This document shows, piece by piece, positions 11,628-20,823 of a DNA stretch of 64,000 nucleotides (position 1 is its first letter; every line of letters begins with the position of its first letter). Position numbers and translations under genes: made by a program. Under the pieces are notes generated by a model. The model was not told where the DNA came from and did no database searches. It worked only from the letters and a program-made list of their open reading frames with translations. The DNA is from Hyaloscypha bicolor E (taxonomy: Eukaryota; Ascomycota; Leotiomycetes; Helotiales; Hyaloscyphaceae): assembly GCF_002865645.1 (NCBI RefSeq), contig NW_020194626.1:682001-746000 (forward strand). The letters run 5' to 3'.

Positions 11628-11925
11628 TATAAGGTATTTATTAGTAGGTAATAAGATAATAGAATGAATTAGTATATTATAAAACCATAGTATTAAATTT
11701 AGTATAGAACTAATCTCTATTCCTCCTATAAGGTCCAGGGAAGCCCCCTCTAAATAGGAGGCCCCGATAGCATATATATAATTAGTGATTTATAAGCCTA
11801 ATACATATAATATAAATAGTAATTAGTTGGGATATTAAAGGGCTACCGAACTCCCTGATTAATACCTGCGATATCCGAGGTTCATTACATGCCCTTAAGT
11901 CATATATAACCCTATATATATTACA
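11628..11925 (-). repeat. LTR (5' LTR of the gypsy element)
   Basis: 298-bp direct repeat of 4098..4395, ending TTACA and followed by the target duplication ATTAT. It is the 5' LTR because the element is transcribed on the minus strand. Confidence 0.92.
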
Positions 11926-12179
11926 ATTATTAATATTTGAAGTTTTTCCCTTATACTAAATATTTTTATAACTATACTATAGGATTTTTATATATTAGAA
12001 TAATTAAAAGAGCTATTTCCTATAATTCTAAATATGCTTTCGTTTTTTTAATAGTAGTTATGGTTATTAAGAACCATAGTGTTTTTTAATTAGCGTTAAT
12101 ATCGGCTCTCTAGTAAAGTAATAAGTGATTTTGGAACTACCTTTTATAATATTAAAATCACCAGAACTTTAAGTAATAT

Positions 12180-13205
12180 TAAGTATAGCGATTTTATTAA
12201 TTTTATACTAATTCTATAGAGAAATTCCGATATCCTGAATTATAGAAATGCCCCCTAGCCTTCCTAGCTACCTCCGGCCCCTGTCCAAGCCTCCGAATAG
12301 TATTAATTAGATAATCTCCAAAGTCTGGATACTTCCTATAGACTTTCCTATAGTTCTTCCGTATATTAGACTTAATATCATAAAAGCTCTCCTTAATTAG
12401 GTTTAAAATTGGGTAATAAGGAGGTAACTAGCGTATCCAAATACCCTGTATCCGGCATATATTAAGTACCCTCTGACTCCGGTATATACTATAGTTATCT
12501 ATTATAATAATCGAATTTTTGCCTAGCCATGGATTATACTATGGGAATACCCTATTTTCTATCTAATCTTTAAAAATCTCGGCTATAATATTGCCTTAAT
12601 AAACTAAAGGATCAAGGTACCTATTAATCATATATACCGGTAAAAGGGACTACTTAGGAGATCGCTTTAAGAGTATCTTTATCTCCGTAGGTAAGCCCTG
12701 AGATGCCCATCCATATTTCCTATGCCCCGTATACTTATTAAAAGCTAATTCGTCTATAGTAATGATCTGATCTGCTCTCCAAAATCGAGAATTGTCATAC
12801 CACTGCTTAAGAAGCTCCTGGTTTTGCTCCGCTACTACCGCCTTGATTTTCTTATATATAATCTCTAATCTCTTCAAAAGATGCGAGATCATCGTTTGGT
12901 AAGGTTTAATACCGAATTCCTCATTAAGAAAGTCGATAATTTCCTCCTGGTAAACGTCAATATATCTCAGAACATGCTCTATTACCGCTTCTTCTATTTC
13001 TGGTATAATTATTAATCAATGGCCTGGTTTTTTCCGGGGATCCCAGCCAAGAGCTTTCCGAACCCGTATCTGATATCTCCGATATCATATGGTTTCGTAA
13101 GTAGTATTGAATCGGGTTGCGATCTCGTGCAAATCGGGGTGATAAGGTTGTGCGACGATAGCGTCGATGGCCGCGATTTCGCGCGGGCTTAGGTGAGGAG
13201 CCATA
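12180..13205 (-). pseudogene. Tc1/mariner-type DDE transposase, ruined
   Basis: Starting at the minus-strand ATG near 13203, a helix-turn-helix N-terminus is readable (MAPHLSPREIAAIDAIVAQP), then an in-frame TGA near 13090 at an expected Arg codon. About 12780-12660 carries the first catalytic region, with IITIDELAFNKYTG and RKYGWASQGLP. Further on come a DNCSIH-like second Asp block and a PPYSPDFNPIKESF block with the final acidic residue. This is the IS630/Tc1 DDE layout. Several TAG/TAA/TGA stops interrupt it, so it encodes no active enzyme. The gene lies about 190 bp from the right inverted repeat, as expected if it was the element's own transposase. Confidence 0.85.
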
Positions 13206-13357
13206 ATCTGCTCTTATCATTAGCAAGAGCTACTTTAGGGGAGTAAATTGATCCACTTCTCATCTAATTCGGACGTGGTTTGGTGGAGCAATTGGTGGTT
13301 AAAGATAATTTAGGTAACTTTTGGTGCACCCATTTTTAAGTGTACCGCTTTTCGTCA

Positions 13358-13394
13358 AAAACTCGCTAAAACAGGGAGTTTTCGCATATAACTG
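13358..13394 (-). repeat. Right terminal inverted repeat of DNA transposon
   Basis: 37 bp, inverted copy of 1367..1403, followed by TA at 13395-13396. Confidence 0.93.
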
Positions 13395-13396
13395 TA

Positions 13397-13903
13397 GCCT
13401 CGTCTCATTGTTCGGTAAGCCCCCAGCAATACCACAGTTTCAGCCTTCCAAGATAGCAAAGTACCTTCCAAATCGGGAACAGCCACCCCCTGTTGGCGTT
13501 AAAGGGGTTAAATCATGAACATGCGAAGAAGATTATCGAAAATCATAGACAAGTTATTGAACTAATTGACGATTTTGACAACCAAAATTGTGGATCTGAA
13601 AGTTGAAAGTGTAACTCTTTTTAGAAGTTCAAGTGATTTCAGATATTCCTTTGAGAGAGAACGATACCCGACTATCAATGTGATCTCCTAACGGCGAGAA
13701 ATAGTCAAATCTGTATGTCTTGTACTTCGCATTCCTCCTTAGAGAGTTACCAAGCTCGGTGGTTTTCCACGTGATTAGACCCCACTCTCGGTTCTCTATG
13801 TCCTCCTTCCATTCTTGAGCTATCACCCTCCTTTCACCCCTTTCCCAATTATATTTGTAGCCACTCCAACTTCAATCTTCCATAACTTCGTCAGGCATCT
13901 AAA
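13397..13903. other. Intergenic region upstream of the DUF1989 gene
   Basis: About 500 bp of normal composition between the transposon end and the next start codon. Nothing recognisable beyond presumed promoter sequence. Before the transposon arrived this would have been the divergent promoter between the STAND-domain gene and the DUF1989 gene. Confidence 0.6.
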
Positions 13904-15096
13904 ATGACGAACCGAATCCCGGAACCCGCGTACCCTGCCAAAGACGTCTCAATTTTGTACGGAGATAAAGAGCTGTATGCAAGGATCGGCAAGGTTGCTG
14001 AGCAAGACGGTGGGAAGGAACTAGTTGAGAGCTTTGAGATTCCGATTAGGAGTGGAAAGGCTTGGGTTGTTAAAAAAGGTGGGTTGGTTTTATTCTTCTG
14101 ATTGCTCGCGCTTTGGAATTGTGTTATAAGAAGCAGCTCAATGGAACATCATATAATTTGTCAAGGAGAAGGATTGTTTTATCTGTGGGCTCGGCTTCAA
14201 CTTCCTGTGTTTCCTCTCGCCTGAAGCCAATTCTGAACCCCTCTCAGGTCAACTATGCAGGCTCTCCACTCCCCACGGCCCTCAAGTCGGAGACTTAAAC
14301 ATCTTCTCTCTCCACAATCCACGGGAACGTTTCTGGGCTGCACGAACGAGGCAATTGCACGCCTCACATGTCTCGGTCGGTGATAGACTATGGTCGAATT
14401 TACCATATCTCAGACCTTTAGTAACGATCGTGGAGGATAGTTTGAGAGATTATGGGGTTGATGAGGTAGGGGGACGATGTCATGATTTGCTCGGGACTAG
14501 GTAAAAACTCGGAAAATAAGATTGGGGGTTCTTGCTGACGGTGTGTAGATGTGATCCTTATGGTAAGTGCTTAAAGTGAAGTGTGGAAATTGAAGGGGGA
14601 AATGAAGCTGATGAGCAAAGTCAACAAGCTGCTCAGTGGAGATGACTTTGATTATCAATGTCATTCCAACCTCGTACGGGCTGTGTTACCTTATGGTCTC
14701 ACTGAAGCGGATATTCATGACGTTCTGAATGTGTTTCAAGTCACTGGATTAAACCAGGATGGGAAATATTTCATGTTCGTCACTTTCATCCAAAAAATTC
14801 GTATGAAATTTGACTGAAGACACAGGGCGGCCTCTCCTTCGAAGCCGGGTGATTACTTCACTTTATTTGCTGAAACCGACTTATTGTGCGCTATGTCCAC
14901 TTGTCCTGGTGGTGATCTCTCTGTGCATGGCTGGGGCGAGAATTCAGCCCAGAGAATGCTGGATACGTGCAGGCCGCTGCACGTATCCGTGTATGAGATT
15001 TCGAATAAGGACGAGATCTTGAAGGGGTGGAAGGAGAGCGAACGGCCTGGGTATAAAGGGATGCATGGTTTGAAACTACCAGTATTTGGGCAATGA
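13904..15096 (+). CDS. DUF1989 (urea carboxylase-associated) family protein
   Basis: Five exons: 13904..14078, 14248..14500, 14549..14562 (a 14-nt microexon), 14621..14774 and 14826..15096, giving 288 aa. Every junction restores family sequence, for example KKG|QLCRLSTPHGPQVGDLN and GTR|CDPY|VNKLLSGDDFDYQCHSN. Conserved blocks are the GPQVGDLN region, RTRQLHASHVSVGDRLWSNL, the HSNL...LPYGL block and the C-terminal MSTCPGGDLSVHGWGENSAQ. The family takes its name from proteins that accompany bacterial urea carboxylase and related nitrogen-release operons; the biochemical role in fungi is unresolved. It converges on the racemase-like gene with only 7 bp between stop codons, suggesting shared use in small nitrogen- or carbonyl-compound catabolism (inference). 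Confidence 0.88.
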
Positions 15097-15103
15097 GATG
15101 CTG

Positions 15104-15880
15104 TCAGCCTTTTTGGAAGATCATTCCCCAACCCTCAAGTTCTTTGGCATGAACCCCACACTCTCTAAGCATATCCCAAACAACAGTCGTCACCGTATCG
15201 AAGAGTGGAACTCCGTACTTTTTCTCCCAAAACTCAACCCGTTGTGCCGCAACAAGGTTAGTGCAAAACGTAGTCACAGCATCCACTCCCCCTCCCACCA
15301 CCTCCCCAACCAACCCATCCAAAACCTCCTCCCCAGTCTTCGCAATATCAGTATTCTTCACAACCCCCAAATGCCTCTCCATGCTCTCCCCAATCAGAAC
15401 CCCGATCCCCGTATAATTCTCCGCAATCTTCGCCTGCACATCCGCTTGATACGGCGTGACCAGCCCCAGCTTCTTCACACCCCAAAGCTCCAGCGCCTTA
15501 TTCAAAGCCAGCACACTCGTCGTAGCTTTTATCCCCGTCACTTTTTCAATCTCCTCGCACAGCGTGACATCTTTATCAAAGCCTAGCCAGCCTGCAGAAG
15601 TGCCTGACCATCCTATGATATCGACTTCTGCGTGGGCGAGGAGTTCGGCTGCGTGTAGTATGGGGGCGAGCTCGAATTGAGCCAGGCCGGATGGAGAGAG
15701 GGAGATTGTTGTTACCGGGAAGCGAGAGAAGTGGGCAGTGATGTGGTAGGTGGATTGTTGTGTGTTGAAGGAGGCGAGGAGGGCGCAGGTGAGAGGTTCG
15801 AGAGCGGTGTTTGAGGAGGGGGTAAGGATTCCGACGCGAATTCGTTTCGGCATTGTGGTGGTACGGGGCGAGGAGGACAA
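15104..15880 (-). CDS. Asp/Glu racemase-superfamily protein (maleate isomerase/AMDase-like)
   Basis: Single-exon, 258 aa. The N-terminal RVGILTPSSNTALEP is the signature start of the maleate isomerase/arylmalonate decarboxylase branch. The usual second catalytic Cys is present (C206 in TFCTNLV). At the position where two-cysteine racemases have the first Cys, this protein reads WSGTSAGW (91-98) with no Cys. A single-Cys arrangement is known for arylmalonate decarboxylase, so decarboxylation or isomerisation of a small dicarboxylate is as likely as racemisation. An internal Met at residue 10 (MPKRIRVG) is an alternative start. The gene ends 7 bp from the convergent DUF1989 gene. Confidence 0.8.
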   Translation of the reverse strand: MSSSPRTTTMPKRIRVGILTPSSNTALEPLTCALLASFNTQQSTYHITAHFSRFPVTTISLSPSGLAQFELAPILHAAELLAHAEVDIIGWSGTSAGWLGFDKDVTLCEEIEKVTGIKATTSVLALNKALELWGVKKLGLVTPYQADVQAKIAENYTGIGVLIGESMERHLGVVKNTDIAKTGEEVLDGLVGEVVGGGVDAVTTFCTNLVAAQRVEFWEKKYGVPLFDTVTTVVWDMLRECGVHAKELEGWGMIFQKG

Positions 15881-16134
15881 GGGGAGAATAGAGGGGAAAT
15901 GTCGACAGAAACGAGATATACAATTTCCCTAATACTTATCTCAAAGTCAAGCTGCTAGTATCGGTGTTCCGATGTAGACTGGTTTGCCTACAATGAGCTC
16001 CAGATATGACTGTTTCATAGTCCAGCTACAAAGAGGTGTTGATGGACTTGAAGTCCACAAGGAGGTCGTCAATCTGGTTCTCCCGCCGTACGCCACAATA
16101 TCGAGGCCGCTGCTCTGGATGATCTAGATGTAAG

Positions 16135-17330
16135 ATGACAAATACTTGGTTGGTCACTTGGTCCCACTCACCCTGCTCCAACTTCTCATCCTTTTCATCC
16201 TCTCAATCTCTTCATCTCGAAATCACAATGAACAGAAAAAGCACACGTCGAAGAGCAGGTATGCCAAGCGTCGTGGATATTTTGAATGTCGCTACCGTCT
16301 CACAACATCTCATCTCTTCTCTATCTCACTCTCCTGCAAACACCACAGCAGCAGCTCCTTCGGCAACCCCCACGAAAGAATGTATAAACTACCAACAACT
16401 ACACCGCTTACGACAAGAACCGCTTTCAGAAGGCCGGCGGAAATTTGCTTACAATCGGCCGTCACCAGAATGTCGGACTTTCAACTTGCCTGCGATGGAG
16501 AAGTTGATAGAGGAGATGAAAGGGAAAATACCGGACCCTGATTTGTTTCGGCTTTTTGAGAACAGTTATCCGGATACCTTGGATATGGTGATTAAGTGGA
16601 GGGTTTTTGCTAAGCAGCTTGACTCAGTCTCCAGAAATGAGACGACCACAGACGAGGAGTTGACATATGTGATTGCTAGTGATGTATGGATTCTTCCTCC
16701 CCACCGTTTTGGAGGAGCAAACTTGATGGACGATGCGATTGTCCCCTCCTTGCTCGCCATGCCGTTGTAGAACTATTCGGTCTCGGCGTTTTAAACTGCC
16801 GTCTTCGCGAGAAGGGGAGAATGCGAAGAATTATGGGGAGATTCACAGTAATAACTAGGAACTTCATTCTCGGTGATAATAATCCGTAATACATGCATGG
16901 GCCAGTCATCTCTGCTGTTGGAGGGCCGCATATTGGCCCCGGAAGGCGTGGCCGATGGTTGCAATTGTGAGAGCGCTTACTACGTTTCGATCCTTCCCTT
17001 CAGCTGGTGGAAGTACCGGACGATCGCAGAAGGAGATCGAGGGTGAGATCAAGGATCAGATTGTGATGGAGTTGAACTCCACAGGAGATGCTGAAGGTTA
17101 GTTCTCTCTCCTTCCTTTTCAGTATGAGGCATAGAAATGCTAATTTTGTGGTAAGTGATCCATGAGAGTGTAAATTCATGGAACAAGCATGATTGGACGA
17201 GAGCGTGGTTTGGATGAGTAAATAGGCTACTTGAGGAGTTGGTCATCAAGGTGGCTCAGGAAGATGGAAAACAAAGGGTGAAAACCGGGTTGGCTGGGAG
17301 AGAGTTGCTAATAAACTGTTTTGCTTGTAT
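16135..17330 (+). pseudogene. GH125 exo-alpha-mannosidase pseudogene with internal deletion
   Basis: The N-terminal part (to about 16680) reads as GH125: RPSPECRTFNLPAMEKLIEE, then DPDLFRLFENSYPDTLDM and DEELTYVIASD. The expected INAMWLRDS catalytic block never follows. From about 16820 the C-terminal half resumes: NPYYMHGP, then VGGPHIGPG, a one-base shift near 16941, KAWPMVAIVRALTT, later IHESVNSWNKHDWTRAWFG, a TGA at 17215-17217 where Trp is expected, and a further conserved tail. The central several hundred bases are therefore missing, and a frameshift and a nonsense codon are present. The intact family removes alpha-1,6-linked mannose. GH125 homology is my reading of motifs and could be confirmed by alignment. 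Confidence 0.75.
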
Positions 17331-17759
17331 TTTTACTTGGTGTACAATTTTTGTAAAACATTCTGGCCTTGATTGGAATGCTCACGATTTCGCAAGCGGC
17401 ATCACGTTGATCATGACACAAGCATTGACCAATAGTTGTGATGGCAAAGCACGTTTAATAGTTATTCTAACAAGGCAGCCTTTATCATAAGATGAAAGTG
17501 GGAAGAGTTTAGGGACGGACCCCTAATCAAGGTCTCAAGGAAAGCAACTAGCGCTCGGGAAGTTTTATAGATAAAATTTGGTCATCGCATATACTGACGT
17601 TCGGCAGTTCTAGATCGTCGCTCATACTTCGTGGTTGCGGCTCTGCCCACTGACCCATCTCCATGTCATTCCCAGCCATATCAGCCGGCTGTTGTTCGGA
17701 TATCAAAATTTTGTAATAATATTCTTGAAGGATATCCCCAGGATACTTAGTATGCCTTT
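17331..17759. other. Gene-free stretch
   Basis: No coding signal or RNA gene recognised between the GH125 relic and the next relic. Confidence 0.5.
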
Positions 17760-18160
17760 GAGAACGCGTGTCATGTTGCTCTCGAGATGGGCTGTCTGGC
17801 AGAAGACTCCTTCACATTGTCATATTCCCAGCTGGGCAATGAGGTCTGACATTGTCTTTAGCAGAAGCACTTGTCTATCGGACTCAGCAGCCTGTCCAGA
17901 AGTTTCCAGCTATCCAGGATGTTGTTTTCGCAACCTCCCTTCCCATGATGTTTCCTGGGCGTCTAAATGGCTATCCCAAACGAGCGGACTCAAGGCGGGG
18001 GGGGGGGGACTGCTGAAGATCAAAGGAAGAAGTCGACGCGGTGGCTTATCTTCGACCAGCCACAAAAAGATATTGAAGATCCAGCTTATGCTGCTAGATC
18101 TTCAGTGGTGCTCCCGACCGAGGACAAACCGCGGAAGGGGCCTTTGTCCTGAGAATTTCA
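17760..18160 (+). pseudogene. Unidentified coding relic
   Basis: Short protein-like runs occur in shifting frames: YAFENACHVALEMGCLAEDS near 17755-17820, then, after stops and a shift, KKSTRWLIFDQPQKDIEDPA near 18030-18090. A run of ten G at about 17998-18007 lies between them and could be the site of a slippage frameshift. No family is recognised. It may also be chance open sequence. Confidence 0.3.
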
Positions 18161-19025
18161 AGGAGACTTCAAACCCCAAACACAATTGGTGAGATGTCTT
18201 TGGACTTTGTGTGGCGGCCATTCGGCCCTTTCGAGCTTGAACGCTGTGCGAGAAATAGAGAAGAAGTATTCAGTAGCTGGTCTCGAAGCAGATTCCAACC
18301 CCTGTCCCCAAGCATTGTTTTCTTTCAACATCTCTTTCAACTCCGAACCCAATTTTTTTCTTCTTCAAACATCAACTCAGAACGTCCGCAAAACATGACC
18401 AATCCGATACCCCAAGCGCTTGCTCTGTGAATCAAGGAGACTTAATGGGAAATATCCCATAAGTAGCATGCTTTTCGGCTTCTGCTGTGCTAATGTGCCA
18501 GTGCTCCTTTTGAATGACCCACTAACTTGGGGGGCTTTATGTTGAGCTCAATTCCGGATCCGAAGCAAACAGTATTGAAGAGATAATTCGAGTAATAATC
18601 CTATGACTGAGACGTGACTTAAGATAATAATTTTACGATCAAAATTGGGCAGAATGAAAAAAGACCCACGGTGATGAAGAGCGAAAAGGAGCTCATCCTG
18701 AGAACATTAGTCAGCCACTAAAAGGGGACCTCCAGGAAGGTCCATTCGGAAAAAGAACGGTATTAGAGAAGAGACATATTCACAATGATCTTTCATTGCT
18801 GGGATTTGGTATCATTACCATAGTAGCAACGTGACTAGACTGCAATAAAAGCCTTTTCGCTCCACCCCAATCATTGCGGGGAAGAGGAAAGTGACCACTC
18901 AATCGTGCTATCCATCCATATGCAAGTCGCTTCCCAAATCGAAAAGGCCATTAGCCCCGCCATCTAAACATCATCCCTCGTAACGCCCGCAATGTCAATT
19001 CATAAGCAAGTGAGGATCGTCATCA
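18161..19025. other. Intergenic region
   Basis: Open frames here overlap on both strands and lack domains. It includes the downstream region of the CK2 beta gene. Nothing else recognised. Confidence 0.5.
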
Positions 19026-20102
19026 TCAGGTGAAAGCATCGCCGTTGGGCTCGATAGACATCGGACTACCGCCATTGGGACGACGAGATCTCTTCGTAGG
19101 TTGTCGAGGCTGAGTGGGGACGCCATTGATGCTCATGTCATCGTCGGTTTCGTCAGGGTGTTCGGTGTGGTACATGGAAGCCTCATCCAACTCTCTGATG
19201 TCGGAAGGTCGATCCCTCAACCAAGCCATTCGCGGACCACTTCTCGCACGCTCTGAGACCTTGAAGCCGTAGATCTTAGGTTCATACATCTTGCCTTTGC
19301 CAAGACCGGGCGCGAGGTTGGACGCGTTCATGCCGTTGATCTTATCCTTCTCGTCTCCATCAGCGGGATGTGAGGGTACCGCGCGAGGATTGTGGTTAGC
19401 ACCAAGAGCTTCTGCTCCTTTCTTGGTGAGATCATATTCGGGGAAGGTGAGGAGGAAGAGTGCACCAAATGTTCGACCGAAAAAGGCACCATCAACAGTC
19501 TGAAAGCGAGAATTCGGTGGGACGTAGACATCCAAGCAGGAAGGGCAGAACAGCTTGACGGTGTCTTCGCCTGGAACGTCGGACAATCCTACCGGTAGTG
19601 TTCGGGTTCCCTCGCAATTTGTTCGTGGGCATACTCCGAAGTGCGTGAGCTCATACTTTTCTGACATTTGCTGAATGCCGGCGCGGGAGCATATGAATCG
19701 TTGGTGGATTAGACCGTAAAGCATCTCGGCAGAGGATTCGATAATAGAGAGATCGGAGGCCATGCGGTGGTGTCTGCGTTCCGCAGCGGCTCTGCGATTT
19801 GATCGCTCTTCGGCTTCAATCGACTCGTCACCCTCGTCCTCCTCCTCATCTTCGTCTTCCTCCTCGTCTTCTTCAGGCTCGACATCTAAAATCATCTGAA
19901 AAGCGCGTTAGCATGTTTCAAGTAGTTTGAAGTATGATGCTACCTCCAACGCCTCCTTGTACATTGCTACTTGTGTCTGCAGCCCTGTCAAGTTAAAATC
20001 GTCCTCAATGAAATCCTCCGATATTTCCGCAAAGTACTCATGGCCCAATAATGAGCAGAAAGACGAGATCCAGGATTCGGGCGTGCCAGAGGAGGAAGAC
20101 AT
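19026..20102 (-). CDS. CKB1: Casein kinase 2 regulatory (beta) subunit
   Basis: Exons 20102..19944 and 19895..19026 give 342 aa. The intron splits ...MYKEALE|MILDVEPEE.... The N-terminus SWISSFCSLLGHEYFAEISE is the canonical CK2 beta start. An acidic run (about residues 57-80) is followed by the LYGLIHQRFICS helix. The zinc finger has four Cys in a C-x4-C ... C-x2-C arrangement (CPRTNC and CPSC), which mediates beta-beta dimerisation. The conserved FGRTFGALFLLTFPEY and PKIYGFKVSE blocks follow. The tail of about 100 residues is fungal-specific and basic. The protein stabilises and targets the CK2 catalytic subunit in nucleus and cytoplasm. The symbol follows yeast usage; fungi often have two beta paralogues (CKB1/CKB2) and I cannot exclude the other. 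Confidence 0.93.
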
Positions 20103-20823
20103 GGCGCTCGTGGGTGGAGGAGAAGAATCCGAAGAAGAGGGAGCACGTCGATTGGTCGCGCGCGGACGTGGACTGGTGCGCCCTCTTGTTGGGGAATGTT
20201 CTGTTAGGCGCTCGTGGACGTCTTGGTCGGACTCTTTGAAGAGGGTTTCGGGAGTCGACGTGGAGGTGCCGCTTGTTGACTGCCTTCCAGTCAGTGGCGG
20301 GCGGCGGTAGATTTCGCGTGGAGGAGACCTGCAGTCGAGTTAGATTGTTAAAGCAAAGCCTCGTCGATTGCGAACGGCTCCTACCTCCTCGCATCGCGGC
20401 CCTTCATTGTTCCGGGATTGATCGTGTGTGGAGGAAGAAATGACGTGCGACGATCAGGGTTTTAACTTGTTCGGGGTTCTACTGGCACTAATGATAAGCG
20501 AATGTTTTATCACGTGACTGGGGCTCTTTCTGAACCCCTGGACCTCTTGATGATTAAGATAGAGTTGAAATACGACAAGTGTAATACGCAAAGTTAGATC
20601 AGTTTCGATACTGTCTCCCCGATATTAATTCGCACTATCGTACATTGAAGTCTCCCCATACGCATCCGAAGTTCCAGGACATCAAAGTCATTCTCTCAAC
20701 TCCAAATCAAGATGCATGTTCCACTTCGACAAATAACAATGAAACCAAGGCAGTGTTGATGTGAAATGAGTACCAAGTACAAACTAAAATTGAATTTCAT
20801 ACAAATCCTGAATGTTTTCTGTT
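20103..20823. other. Intergenic: CK2 beta 5' region and monooxygenase 3' region
   Basis: About 720 bp without a supportable gene. The portion near 20.1-20.4 kb is purine-rich and open in several frames, but this reads as 5' leader of the CK2 beta gene; the rest is AT-richer downstream sequence of the monooxygenase gene. Confidence 0.55.

Larger units (their letters stand above)
4098..11925 (-). mobile_element. Ty3/gypsy LTR retrotransposon, RIP-damaged
   Basis: A 7,828-bp element bounded by two 298-bp direct LTRs with TATAAGG/TTACA-type ends (TGTAA...TTACA before mutation) and a 5-bp target duplication ATTAT (4093-4097 and 11926-11930). The minus-strand sense is shown by gag-like sequence next to the right LTR, a reverse transcriptase block near 8.9-9.0 kb, an RNase H block near 8.2-8.3 kb and integrase-like sequence near 7.0-7.3 kb. 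This is the gypsy gene order. A purine-rich tract (AGAAGAGGGG on the minus strand, about 4402-4411) sits just inside the left LTR. No frame is intact; stops are everywhere. Confidence 0.92.
1367..13394. mobile_element. Composite Tc1/mariner-type DNA transposon with nested gypsy element
   Basis: The two ends form 37-bp terminal inverted repeats with one mismatch, starting CAGTTATATGCG, and each is flanked by TA (1365-1366 and 13395-13396). A TA duplication is the hallmark of the Tc1/mariner/IS630 superfamily. A degenerate DDE transposase sits on the minus strand at the right end. Just inside the repeats both ends carry an ACTTTTGGTGC motif followed by ACC. The total is 12,028 bp, of which 7,833 bp is a nested LTR retrotransposon plus its target duplication, leaving about 4.2 kb for the host transposon. 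That is large for this superfamily and is explained by extra left-hand coding DNA. The interior is very AT-rich with RIP-like stops, so the element is almost certainly immobile by itself. Confidence 0.9.

Noticed and set aside
17635..18192. 185-codon plus-strand ORF
   Set aside because: Not in the frame of the protein-like relic runs; it reads through the poly-G tract and has no family features.
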